39,826 nucleotides of DNA, taken from Candidatus Mediterraneibacter faecipullorum. Its GTDB lineage: Bacteria > Bacillota > Clostridia > Lachnospirales > Lachnospiraceae. The position numbers and the translations under genes were made by a program. Positions 26,551-33,716 of the stretch are shown here, piece by piece. The notes beneath the pieces were generated by a model that had not been told where the DNA came from, made no database searches, and saw only the letters and a list, made by a program, of their open reading frames with translations. The first letter of the stretch is position 1. The number at the start of each line of letters is the position of its first letter. The stretch is taken from contig DWWO01000016.1 in assembly GCA_019119675.1 (NCBI GenBank), positions 1 to 39,826 on the forward strand, in the 5' to 3' direction.

Positions 26551-26902
26551 TCTCTATCTCCCCCACCTCTATCCGGCTGTTTCCTTCTTTCATGCTGTCT
26601 TGCTCCGTCTCTTCTTCTGACTGGAGATAATCTGAAAGTGCAGAATCTTTATAGAGCTCTTCTACGCTTTCGATTTCCTGCTTTTCCAGTTTATATTCAT
26701 TATTTCTATAAAGTGTTTCGAACTTTTCATTCATCCCTGTCAGATTCAGAAGCGGCGTTGCCAGCAGAAGAATAAGGATCAGCCCGGAAAAGAAACGGAC
26801 ATATTTTCCATAATCTTTTCCAGGTACAGCGTGCATGACAGCAGCCGTAATGATCAGATACACTGTGATATTCTGTATCCATTTGTAAATCTGTTGAAAC
26901 AT
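26540..26902 (-). CDS. spoIIIAF: Stage III sporulation protein AF
   Basis: The 120-aa protein has two N-terminal membrane segments (about 9-26 and 35-53, split by PGKDYGKY) and a soluble C-terminal tail. It is shorter than the roughly 200-aa B. subtilis protein, as is usual in Clostridia. The gene lies between spoIIIAE and spoIIIAG with normal spacing, and GGAGAGGAG precedes the ATG. It is one of the inner-membrane parts of the SpoIIIA complex. Confidence 0.88.
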   Translation of the reverse strand: MFQQIYKWIQNITVYLIITAAVMHAVPGKDYGKYVRFFSGLILILLLATPLLNLTGMNEKFETLYRNNEYKLEKQEIESVEELYKDSALSDYLQSEEETEQDSMKEGNSRIEVGEIEIGQ

Positions 26903-26927
26903 ATTAGTCAGCTCCTCTCCGGCGTGA

Positions 26928-28094
26928 TCAGGAAGTGGATGCAGCTACGATCGCAATTGTGATCATGAAAAGCAGCCCGGAAGTGAAAATTACTTTCACC
27001 ATGATCTCATAACCCTCGCTGATACCGCTGATACATGTAGTGATCCGTTTATCCGAAACCGGCTGTACAAGCGCGGCAGCCAGTTTATACATAAATGCCA
27101 TGATCAGCATCTGAAGGATCGGTACGGCACAAATGGCTATAGTGATCACTGCTCCCGCCATACCGATCCCGTTTTTGATCAGGACTGCTGTTCCCAGCAC
27201 AACCTCGGCAACTCCGCCCACAGCATTTCCGACCCATGGCAGAGCCTCAGCCGTGCGGGTAAGAGCACTCCTCTTTACCGCATCGATAGCCGGGGCAAGC
27301 AGCCCCTGCACTACATTGACACTGACAACACAGATGAGAAGCGTCTTCAGGATCCAGGACACAGCTTTGCGGATGAGGTCAGCAAATTCTGAGAGAAAAT
27401 CCTCGCCAGTCAGGTTTCCCAGCACACGTACCATAATGTAAATATTAACGACCGGGAGCAGGAACCGGACGATCACCAGTTCCACTACATAGATGAGAAA
27501 CAAGATCACATTATAAAAAAAGAGTGATGTCACGCTCCCGGATGCAAATGCCACTGCCAGAAAATAACTGGGACAGAGTACTCGCATAAAATCTACCAGA
27601 GCACTCAGTCTGTCCTCCAGTCCTTCAGCAGATATCCTGAAAGAAGTAAGACATAAAGTGATAAGCAGCATATACATAATATAAAAGCTGATATCTGAGA
27701 TCTGTCTGCTCTTAAATGCTCCCGCAAAGTTACTGAACACCGCCGCAGTCAATGCTGTCATCAGGACATATACAAGACTTCTCCGGTTGTAATCAAATTC
27801 GTAAGATATCTGATCTGTAAGAAACCGTAGAAATATCCGTATCGTTTCTGCCATATTTCCTGACATCAATGCGGAAAACACATCACTAAATGATATCTTT
27901 TCCTGAGGGAACATCCGGTCCAGTTTTTCCTCGATCTCATTGAAATCGAATTCCGCGAGAAGTGCATCCTGAATTTCATCCTGCAGAATGTCCGTTTCCG
28001 GATCTTCTTTTGCATTTACGATCTTTGTTCCCAGCCCGAAGACGATCAGGACCAGCAATATCGTGAACAGGAATCTGCCCTTTTTCCCGCTCAT
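26928..28094 (-). CDS. spoIIIAE: Stage III sporulation protein AE
   Basis: The 388-aa polytopic membrane protein starts with a signal-like segment (about 7-25), followed by an extracytoplasmic stretch and then about seven to eight membrane spans (from about 110 to the end). It is the largest membrane component and likely part of the export gate of the SpoIIIA complex. The start overlaps the spoIIIAD stop as ATGA, so translation is coupled. Confidence 0.95.
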   Translation of the reverse strand: MSGKKGRFLFTILLVLIVFGLGTKIVNAKEDPETDILQDEIQDALLAEFDFNEIEEKLDRMFPQEKISFSDVFSALMSGNMAETIRIFLRFLTDQISYEFDYNRRSLVYVLMTALTAAVFSNFAGAFKSRQISDISFYIMYMLLITLCLTSFRISAEGLEDRLSALVDFMRVLCPSYFLAVAFASGSVTSLFFYNVILFLIYVVELVIVRFLLPVVNIYIMVRVLGNLTGEDFLSEFADLIRKAVSWILKTLLICVVSVNVVQGLLAPAIDAVKRSALTRTAEALPWVGNAVGGVAEVVLGTAVLIKNGIGMAGAVITIAICAVPILQMLIMAFMYKLAAALVQPVSDKRITTCISGISEGYEIMVKVIFTSGLLFMITIAIVAASTS

Positions 28095-28477
28095 GACAGA
28101 AACTCCTGGATAGTCTGGAGCAGTGTGAGGAGCACAGGCAGCCCGAGCACAAGGATCGTCAGCTTCCCGAAGATTTCAATCTGTCCTGCAAGCGTCTGAT
28201 ATCCTGCGTCTCTGCAAATGCCTGATGAGAATTCTGCAATATACGTAATTCCGATCATTTTGAACATAGTAGACAGATATCCTGCATCCAGGTCAATATA
28301 AGATGTGATCTGTTCCAAGGTACTGATAAAGATTCCGAGCCTGTCTACGATCAGTGAAAACAGGATCACGCCTGTTGCGACACAGACATAAATGCCGTAT
28401 TCTGACTTTCCTGCTTTCAGCTGGACTGCGAGGACTGCACCGATCACACCGATGACCCCCGCCTGTATCATACTCAT
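28091..28477 (-). CDS. spoIIIAD: Stage III sporulation protein AD
   Basis: The 128-aa protein has about three to four membrane segments with conserved AGYLSTMFKMIGITYIAEF in the middle. It resembles SpoIIIAC in its repeated two-helix pattern. AGGAGG lies 8 nt before the ATG. Confidence 0.94.
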   Translation of the reverse strand: MSMIQAGVIGVIGAVLAVQLKAGKSEYGIYVCVATGVILFSLIVDRLGIFISTLEQITSYIDLDAGYLSTMFKMIGITYIAEFSSGICRDAGYQTLAGQIEIFGKLTILVLGLPVLLTLLQTIQEFLS

Positions 28478-28514
28478 TCTTTTTCCCTCCTGTTCTTAAA
28501 AACGTTGAAGCGCT

Positions 28515-28709
28515 TTATAACGCAAACAGTTGACGGATTGTTTGGAACAGATCGTAAATATAAGGCAGCACCCATGAAAGTACCAGGATCAGTCCGGCCA
28601 GGCTTGCCAGAAATGCCTGTTCCTCCCTGCCGCTGTGCTTAAGTACCTGACTGAGGATCGATACAAGTATCCCGACCGCCGCTATTCGAAAAATCAGATT
28701 GATATCCAT
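28515..28709 (-). CDS. spoIIIAC: Stage III sporulation protein AC
   Basis: The 64-aa protein has two membrane segments (about 3-20 and 33-55), matching the small SpoIIIAC family. The ATG at 28707-28709 is preferred because GGGAGG lies just before it; the in-frame ATG 12 nt upstream would place that ribosome binding site inside the gene. Confidence 0.93.
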   Translation of the reverse strand: MDINLIFRIAAVGILVSILSQVLKHSGREEQAFLASLAGLILVLSWVLPYIYDLFQTIRQLFAL

Positions 28710-28722
28710 GTTTCCTCCCATC

Positions 28723-29241
28723 TCAGATCAGGATTACTATGAGAAAAATCCCGCTCATCACCCCAAGGCAGCTGCCAATACGCGTTTTTGCCGCCAGGCC
28801 TTCCCGGAGCTTTTCAATCTCCAGATCTAACCGGTTCAGATACATCTGCAGTGTATGATCCAGTGTATTCTGCTCAAGGCTTCCTAAAAATGTACCTGGT
28901 TCTTTCATCAGAATCGAATGTTCCTGTTTTAATCCCAGTGGTTTCAAGTATCTGTCCACGCACCGGCTCCATGCTCTTGCAAACCCGCTCTCTTCTCTCA
29001 TTTCTACCGCTCGGGCAGTTTCAAGAAGCCATGTACGGTATGGTTTTTTCACTCGTCTTGCCACCTCTGTAAATATTTCCGGCAGTGGAGCATGCGTATA
29101 AGCGATCTCGCCTTTGATCAAACTGAAAATATATCTCAGATAAAGCATTTTTTCCAGATAAGCTTTCAGTTCCCTGCAATAAACATATCCGGCTCCGGTT
29201 GTCGCAGTAAGGATCAATATCCCGCCTATCACTCTCTGCAC
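28723..29241 (-). CDS. spoIIIAB: Stage III sporulation protein AB
   Basis: The 172-aa protein resembles type II secretion GspF proteins. It has an N-terminal membrane segment (about 3-20), a helical cytoplasmic region (IFSLIKGEIAYTHAPLPEIF) and a C-terminal hydrophobic end (SGIFLIVILI). It presumably docks the SpoIIIAA ATPase. It overlaps the end of spoIIIAA by 13 nt. Confidence 0.93.
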   Translation of the reverse strand: MQRVIGGILILTATTGAGYVYCRELKAYLEKMLYLRYIFSLIKGEIAYTHAPLPEIFTEVARRVKKPYRTWLLETARAVEMREESGFARAWSRCVDRYLKPLGLKQEHSILMKEPGTFLGSLEQNTLDHTLQMYLNRLDLEIEKLREGLAAKTRIGSCLGVMSGIFLIVILI

Positions 29242-30185
29242 AGCACACTCCCCCGCTCATCATAGATTCCACGGATCTCTCCCGGGTGTTCTCCATTGCC
29301 GAGCACTACATACCGCTCGAACATCCTGCGCCGGATCAATTCACCAAGCACCGGTTTCTTCTTAGCCTCTTCCATATCAAGGCCGTGTACACTTGCGATC
29401 AGTTTGCAGCCGCACTGCATTGCATATTCTACAGCATGGATATCTTCACTTGTACCGATCTCATCCACAGCAATAACCTGCGGCGACATTGAACGGATCA
29501 GCATGATCATTCCCTCTGCTTTCGGACAGCAGTCCAGGATATCTGTCCGTGAGCCCAGATGATTCTGGGCAATACCCAGATAGCAGCCGCCCAGTTCAGA
29601 CCTCTCATCTACTACACCTACAGAACACCCCTTTACATACTGGTTCCCGTCTGATATCTGTCTGATCAGATCACGTATAAGTGTCGTCTTGCCACAGCAG
29701 GGCGGCGATATGATCAGAGTATGACATACTTGTTTATTCTTTGTGATATACGGAAGCAGACTGTCAGCACACCCGATCACTTCATGTGATACCCGGATAT
29801 TGACAGATGATATGTACTGTATGTTCTTTATCTTGTCCCTCTCCATGATCACCTTTCCAGCCACTCCTACTCTGTGCCCTCCTTCGATCGTCAAAAATCC
29901 CTGCCGCAGTTCATTCTCATATGCATAGAGGGAGTAATGGCTTATGTAGTCCATTGTCTCCCTCACTTCTTCTTTCGTAATAATATGTGGGCTCGCTTCT
30001 GACGGCAGGATCTTTTCCCTGTTGTCACACACGATCCGGACAGGCTGTCCTGTCCGAAGCCTTATTTCCTGCAGACTATCAAGGCCGCCTGTATCCTCCT
30101 GTATGATCTTTCTGACATTCTTTGCCAGAATGTTTAGTATCTGTCCGTTTCTATTTGATTCCTGTCTTCTATCACTTCTTTCCAT
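29229..30185 (-). CDS. spoIIIAA: Stage III sporulation protein AA, ATPase
   Basis: The 318-aa secretion-type ATPase (VirB11/GspE-like) is thought to power the SpoIIIA channel. Walker A reads SPPCCGKTTLIRDLIRQ (about 164-180), with Ser in place of the usual first Gly. Walker B is in VIAVDEIGTSED (about 237-248). The N-terminal domain includes EIRLRTGQPVRIV and MDYISHYSLYAYENE. The frame is open upstream, but ATG 30183-30185 is the start: AGAGGTG precedes it and the SigE-like promoter lies between the two candidate starts. First gene of an eight-gene operon. Confidence 0.95.
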   Translation of the reverse strand: MERSDRRQESNRNGQILNILAKNVRKIIQEDTGGLDSLQEIRLRTGQPVRIVCDNREKILPSEASPHIITKEEVRETMDYISHYSLYAYENELRQGFLTIEGGHRVGVAGKVIMERDKIKNIQYISSVNIRVSHEVIGCADSLLPYITKNKQVCHTLIISPPCCGKTTLIRDLIRQISDGNQYVKGCSVGVVDERSELGGCYLGIAQNHLGSRTDILDCCPKAEGMIMLIRSMSPQVIAVDEIGTSEDIHAVEYAMQCGCKLIASVHGLDMEEAKKKPVLGELIRRRMFERYVVLGNGEHPGEIRGIYDERGSVLCRE

Positions 30186-30204
30186 CTTGTCCACCTCTTT
30201 ACAC

Positions 30205-30232
30205 AATATATGTGGACCCACCAAAAATATGA
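30205..30232 (-). promoter_or_regulatory. SigE-like promoter of the spoIIIA operon
   Basis: TCATATT (30226-30232), 13 nt, CATATATT (30205-30212), close to the SigE pattern (ATATT, 13-15 nt, CATACA-T). Position and the known mother-cell expression of spoIIIA agree. No good SigA promoter is seen this close. Confidence 0.7.
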
Positions 30233-30302
30233 TTGAAATTTCGTATTTGTCGGAGTGACATCCTATAATAAAATCATCCGAAAATCAAGTGGATACAGAG
30301 GA

Positions 30303-30371
30303 ATGACGACGTATGTATTCGAATCAGGCGGGATTGTAATGCTTCCGGCTCCGGTTACGAAAGGAAGATAA
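30303..30371 (+). CDS. Possible 22-aa peptide, very uncertain
   Basis: A plus-strand ATG frame of 22 codons (MTTYVFESGGIVMLPAPVTK and two more residues). AGAGGA abuts the ATG with no spacing, which is poor for initiation. TATAAT lies at 30264-30269 upstream, but without a good -35. It may be coincidental. Confidence 0.12.
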   Translation: MTTYVFESGGIVMLPAPVTKGR

Positions 30372-30479
30372 ACTAATAACCCTGAAATATAGCTAAAAAC
30401 AATCAGCCAGACGAACAACTCGCAATGCTCAAACAAGTCCGTCTGGCTGATTAACGCTATATCTCAGGGTTAAAGTTTA
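30369..30479 (-). terminator. 111-nt nested hairpin; inner part acts as likely miaB terminator
   Basis: Outer stem: 30378-30393 pairs with 30456-30471 at 15 of 16 positions, and six further pairs close at 30369-30374 with 30474-30479. Inner stem: a perfect 13 bp, 30401-30413 with 30440-30452 (arms AATCAGCCAGACG and CGTCTGGCTGATT) around a 26-nt loop. On the minus strand the inner stem is followed by GTTTTTAGC, which fits termination of the miaB transcript. The outer stem is more than a terminator needs. Confidence 0.75.
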
Positions 30480-30574
30480 TTTAGCCTTTCTTCACAGTCA
30501 CCGTCCGCATCACAGTCCCCCTGATCCGAAAGATACATCATATCGGCTGTATCCGTTTGATTTTCTGGGCTCAT
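30470..30574 (-). CDS. Possible 34-aa acidic peptide, very uncertain
   Basis: A minus-strand ATG frame of 34 codons. The peptide is acidic with two cysteines (GDCDADGDCEERLNKL at the C-terminus). GAGGAG lies 14 nt upstream, longer than ideal. It ends at the foot of the nested hairpin. No family recognised; possibly the remnant of a larger gene. Confidence 0.15.
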   Translation of the reverse strand: MSPENQTDTADMMYLSDQGDCDADGDCEERLNKL

Positions 30575-30619
30575 CCAATCGGAAGTGTCTCCTCGACAAT
30601 CGCGAAATTTACGGGAAAT

Positions 30620-30670
30620 CGGTTGAAAGGGTGAACTTTATCGACTACGTCCCCATTTCAACCGTTTTTT
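30620..30670 (+). terminator. Plus-strand terminator-like hairpin downstream of miaB
   Basis: CGGTTGAAA (30620-30628) pairs perfectly with TTTCAACCG (30656-30664), with three more G-C pairs after a one-base bulge. It is followed on the plus strand by six T. It would stop rightward transcription before it runs antisense into miaB. Confidence 0.55.
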
Positions 30671-30728
30671 CTAACTTTCGGCTTTGTCGGAGTGACTGCC
30701 GGATTCGATGAAGCAGAAAACTGACGGA

Positions 30729-32180
30729 TCATATATCATCGACATTCAGTCCGATAAAGTAGAATCCCCTGCATTCTTTCAGCAGCACCTGATAAAATTT
30801 ACCGATCATGGAAGCATCGCCCGGGAAATGGACGAGCAGATTATTGCTCAGTCGTCCTGTCACGAGGCTGCTGTCATGATCATTTACTGATTCTACCAGA
30901 GCGGTCTGCACAGTCCCTTCATGGACAGCGCACACTTCTGCGGAGATATCCTGTACTTCTCCCAGCAGTCTGTTGAACCGGTCTTTTACGACATCTTCCG
31001 GCACCTGATCTTTCATTACTGCGGCAGGCGTACCGGTGCGTTTAGAATAGATAAACGTAAAAGCGCTGTCATAGCGGACTTTCCTTACTACATCGAGTGT
31101 CTCCCGGAAGTCTTCTTCTGTTTCTCCCGGGAAGCCTACAATGATGTCCGTGGTCAGAGAAATGTCCGGTATAGCTTTTTTGATACGGCTGACCAGCTCG
31201 AGATATCCTTCCTTTGTATATCGCCGGTTCATCATTTCCAGAATCCTGGTGCTGCCCGACTGCACCGGAAGATGCAGATGACGGCAGATTTTTTTTGACT
31301 CAGCCATAACACGGATCAGCTCATCCGAGAGATCTTTCGGGTGTGAGGTCATGAAACGGATACGTTCCAGTCCCTCTATCTTCTCAATTTCTTTCAATAG
31401 ACCGGCAAATGTGACCGGATGCTCAAGTGTCTTGCCGTAAGAATTTACATTCTGCCCAAGGAGCATAACTTCAACCACACCGTCAGCCACGAGACGTTCA
31501 ATCTCCCGGATGATCGCCTTTGGATCACGGCTCCGTTCCCGCCCGCGCACATAGGGTACAATACAGTAGCTGCAGAAATTATTACATCCGAACATGATAT
31601 TGACTCCGGATTTAAAGGGATATTTTCTCTCTACAGGCAGATCTTCTACAATCTTATCTGTATCTTTCCAGATGTCGATCACTGTGCGTCCGGATTCCAT
31701 GCGGGTTGCCAGAAGTTCGGCAAATTTAAAAATATTGTGGGTGCCGAAGATCAGGTCTACAAAACGATAACTCTTTTTTAATTTCTCTACCACTTCGGGC
31801 TCCTGCATCATGCAGCCGCACAGTGCGATCATCATGTGCGGATTTTTCTTTTTGATCCTGCCGAGCTGGCCAAGGCGTCCGTATACTCTCTGGTTTGCAT
31901 TTTCGCGGACAGTACACGTATTATAGATGACAAAGTCAGCCTTTTCTTCTTCAGGTTCTTCGATGTAACCAATCTGCTCAAGGATGCCGGTCAGTTTTTC
32001 CGAATCACGCGCGTTCATCTGACAGCCAAATGTAGTGACACAAAAAGTGAGCGGCCGGCCGGCCGCCTCGCTCATTTTTTCCAGATATTTTTTTGCTCTG
32101 TCAATAAAATAATACTGCCGCTGAGGTTCTGTAGACGGGATATCTGTATCCTGTCCGGCAGCGTTCCATATATTCTCCAT
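30729..32180 (-). CDS. miaB: tRNA-2-methylthio-N6-dimethylallyladenosine synthase
   Basis: Radical-SAM methylthiotransferase modifying A37 of tRNAs that read UNN codons. The 483-aa protein has the N-terminal UPF0004 domain with three cluster cysteines (TFGCQMNARDSE, YNTCTVREN, ALCGCMMQ). The radical-SAM motif is GCNNFCSYCIVPYVRGRE (CxxxCxxC, about 194-211). A C-terminal TRAM RNA-binding domain follows. An upstream TTG is in frame, but ATG 32178-32180 sits after GGAAGG and is preferred. It is separated from spoIIIAA by the unusual repeat region. Confidence 0.96.
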   Translation of the reverse strand: MENIWNAAGQDTDIPSTEPQRQYYFIDRAKKYLEKMSEAAGRPLTFCVTTFGCQMNARDSEKLTGILEQIGYIEEPEEEKADFVIYNTCTVRENANQRVYGRLGQLGRIKKKNPHMMIALCGCMMQEPEVVEKLKKSYRFVDLIFGTHNIFKFAELLATRMESGRTVIDIWKDTDKIVEDLPVERKYPFKSGVNIMFGCNNFCSYCIVPYVRGRERSRDPKAIIREIERLVADGVVEVMLLGQNVNSYGKTLEHPVTFAGLLKEIEKIEGLERIRFMTSHPKDLSDELIRVMAESKKICRHLHLPVQSGSTRILEMMNRRYTKEGYLELVSRIKKAIPDISLTTDIIVGFPGETEEDFRETLDVVRKVRYDSAFTFIYSKRTGTPAAVMKDQVPEDVVKDRFNRLLGEVQDISAEVCAVHEGTVQTALVESVNDHDSSLVTGRLSNNLLVHFPGDASMIGKFYQVLLKECRGFYFIGLNVDDI

Positions 32181-32230
32181 ACTACCTTCCAATCTTATGT
32201 AATCTTCCTGTACTGAAATCTGTCGTAATA

Positions 32231-32423
32231 AGTATCTGTATTATACAAATTGATTGCGCCCAGCATCATATGCATAATCTATCAGATCCAGCTTGTCCGC
32301 AAGCTCTTTCCTGTCAATCTGCATATCATCACAGAGTGCGTCCAATGTCGGATAATAATCTCTTAATTTTGTGTTAATGACACTCAGGAGTATTACCGGA
32401 TCTCCCGGAAGTCCTGTGAGCAT
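32231..32423 (-). CDS. DUF4250 small protein
   Basis: The coding part is 32241-32423, 60 aa; the preceding few bases are the end of the miaB promoter gap. The sequence (GDPVILLSVINTKLRDYYPT near the N-terminus, IDYAYDAGRNQFV at the end) matches my memory of the DUF4250 family, common in Clostridia and of unknown function. AAGGAG lies 8 nt before the ATG, inside the preceding cyclo-ligase gene, which it overlaps by 31 nt. That overlap implies translational coupling with a folate enzyme. Confidence 0.75.
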
Positions 32424-32998
32424 ATGATCAACTCCTTCTCTGTTACAATCATATCAACCTTTATATCGGTGGGAGCAGCCGGTATCTCCGGTGCGATCTG
32501 GACAGAATAGGCAAGAGCCGCTTTTATACATTCGGAATGTCCTTCCAAATATGTATCATAGTAGCCTCCGCCATATCCGGCTCTTGTGCCGTTTCTGTCA
32601 AATGCAATACCGGGCATAAGGACCAATGAATCTTTAAACGGTGCAGGAGCCTTCGGGCACCACGGACCGGGCTCCTTAATTCCCATAAATCCGGGCTTCA
32701 GGTCCGCCGGGCTCTTGATAAAACAGAACTCCATCCCCCGTTTTCCCCTTACCCGGGGCAGAGCCACTCTCTTACCGTTTCGAAGCGCCTCTTCTATGAT
32801 CATATTTGTTCCTGCTTCATCTTTTAAAGACGCATAGCAATAAATAAACCGGGCATTCTGGTAAAATGCACAGTCGAAGAGACGCTTCGCGATCATTTCA
32901 TCCGCACTCTTTCGCTTTTCAGGCGGCAGCGCTTCCCTGATCCGCCGGTATTGTTCCCTAATTTCCTTTTTTGTCTGTTTTATTTCCGTACTTTTCAC
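32393..32998 (-). CDS. 5-formyltetrahydrofolate cyclo-ligase
   Basis: The 201-aa protein converts 5-formyl-THF to 5,10-methenyl-THF with ATP, returning an inactive folate to the one-carbon pool. The C-terminal motif GIAFDRNGTRAGYGGGYYD (about 131-149) is diagnostic. Basic N-terminal helices (KKEIREQYRRIREAL) are also typical. The start is GTG (32996-32998) with a poor ribosome binding site, and the gene overlaps the DUF896 gene by 41 nt, so it probably depends on translational coupling; the exact start is uncertain. Confidence 0.93.
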   Translation of the reverse strand: MKSTEIKQTKKEIREQYRRIREALPPEKRKSADEMIAKRLFDCAFYQNARFIYCYASLKDEAGTNMIIEEALRNGKRVALPRVRGKRGMEFCFIKSPADLKPGFMGIKEPGPWCPKAPAPFKDSLVLMPGIAFDRNGTRAGYGGGYYDTYLEGHSECIKAALAYSVQIAPEIPAAPTDIKVDMIVTEKELIICSQDFREIR

Positions 32999-33188
32999 CT
33001 AAATTCACTACCGTTCCGTCTTTTTCTTCAATATCAATATTGTTAAGCTGTACCCTGAGGTTGCGTTTTACGGATTCCAGATATTCCATGCGGAGAATTT
33101 TCTGTTCCTTCTTTTCCGCTTCCGTAAGCCCCTCTGCTTTTGATTTCCGGTACAGCTCATTGATTCTGTTTATCTTCTGTCTGTCCAT
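32958..33188 (-). CDS. DUF896 (YnzC-like) protein
   Basis: The 76-aa protein has the highly recognisable DUF896 core MDRQKINRINELYRKSKAEG, followed by LTEAEKKEQKILRMEYLESV. It is a short helical hairpin family widespread in Firmicutes and of unclear function. The B. subtilis relative yneB-ynzC region is SOS-linked, but I see no LexA site here. ATG 33186-33188 follows AAAGGA; the slightly longer frame is less likely. First gene of the DUF896-cyclo-ligase-DUF4250 unit. Confidence 0.85.
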   Translation of the reverse strand: MDRQKINRINELYRKSKAEGLTEAEKKEQKILRMEYLESVKRNLRVQLNNIDIEEKDGTVVNLGEKYGNKTDKKGN

Positions 33189-33247
33189 GACCGATCCTTT
33201 CAATACATATATTATTAATGATCTAATCCGGCTTTTCCCTTCGCCGG

Positions 33248-33278
33248 ACTGTATTATACACTATTTCACCGGGTTCGT
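33248..33278 (-). promoter_or_regulatory. Promoter of the DUF896 unit
   Basis: TGGACG, about 17 nt, then TATAAT on the minus strand, 60-90 nt before the DUF896 start. A 6-bp hairpin (TCCGGC/GCCGGA) follows in the leader. Confidence 0.5.
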
Positions 33279-33295
33279 CCAGAATATCCATCCGA

Positions 33296-33670
33296 TCAGC
33301 TAGAGTAGTTTTCCAGGAAGCCATATAATTCATCCCTGGTTGCAATATATTTTCCGGCTGCGACTTCCTGTTGGACTTCCTCCGGAAGATCAGAGAGAGG
33401 GATCTCTGTCATTTCATAGATTGTCTTTCTGTCATTGAGATATACTACTACAAACCCCTGCATCTCGCAGAGATAATAGCCTTCATCTTCTTCGGCATCT
33501 TCAGCCGCAGCCTCCCCTTCGGCCGTTATGCTGCGTGTATCTGTAACCTCATTTCCAGGCGGTGAGCTTCGTTCTGCAACCCGCTCATAGGATATCTGAT
33601 ATCCGGCTGTAAGAAGCACTCCAAAGATCAGTATCGCAGCAAAAAAGCCAACAATGTATTTTGTCTTCAT
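33296..33670 (-). CDS. BofC C-terminal-domain-like protein
   Basis: The 124-aa protein has a single N-terminal membrane or signal segment (about 5-24, IVGFFAAILIFGVLLTAGY), an acidic linker (EGEAAAEDAEEDEG) and a compact C-terminal part (CEMQGFVVVYLNDRKTIYEM). The end of that part (LPEEVQQEVAAGKYIATRDE) resembles the BofC C-terminal domain. In Bacillus BofC restrains SpoIVB; a spoIVB gene lies about 19 kb away in this window. The full BofC N-terminal domain is missing, so the same role is not assured. ATG 33668-33670 fits the AAAGGA site better than the upstream GTG. Confidence 0.65.
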   Translation of the reverse strand: MKTKYIVGFFAAILIFGVLLTAGYQISYERVAERSSPPGNEVTDTRSITAEGEAAAEDAEEDEGYYLCEMQGFVVVYLNDRKTIYEMTEIPLSDLPEEVQQEVAAGKYIATRDELYGFLENYSS

Positions 33671-33716
33671 GATTCCCACATCCTTTTTTCATACAGTATT
33701 GGCTTTTTTTACTTTT

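Larger units (their letters stand above)
30240..30696. repeat. Unexplained 437-bp unit bordered by 20-bp direct repeats
   Basis: 30240-30259 and 30677-30696 match at 18 of 20 positions, including an unbroken 14-bp core TTTGTCGGAGTGAC. The DNA between them has no gene of normal size. It contains a 111-nt nested hairpin (30369-30479), a second hairpin with a plus-strand T-run (30620-30670), a short direct repeat TCACAGTC (30492 and 30510) and two tiny open frames. It looks like an inserted or duplicated non-coding element between miaB and spoIIIAA. I do not recognise the family. Confidence 0.7.

Noticed and set aside
30263-30463. Minus-strand hydrophobic frame of about 65 codons running through the nested hairpin
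   Set aside because: It has no good start codon or ribosome binding site and its sequence is dictated by the hairpin arms; more likely non-coding.
30492-30517. TCACAGTC repeats as the start of a CRISPR array
   Set aside because: Only two 8-bp copies 18 nt apart, without further units, spacers or cas genes.
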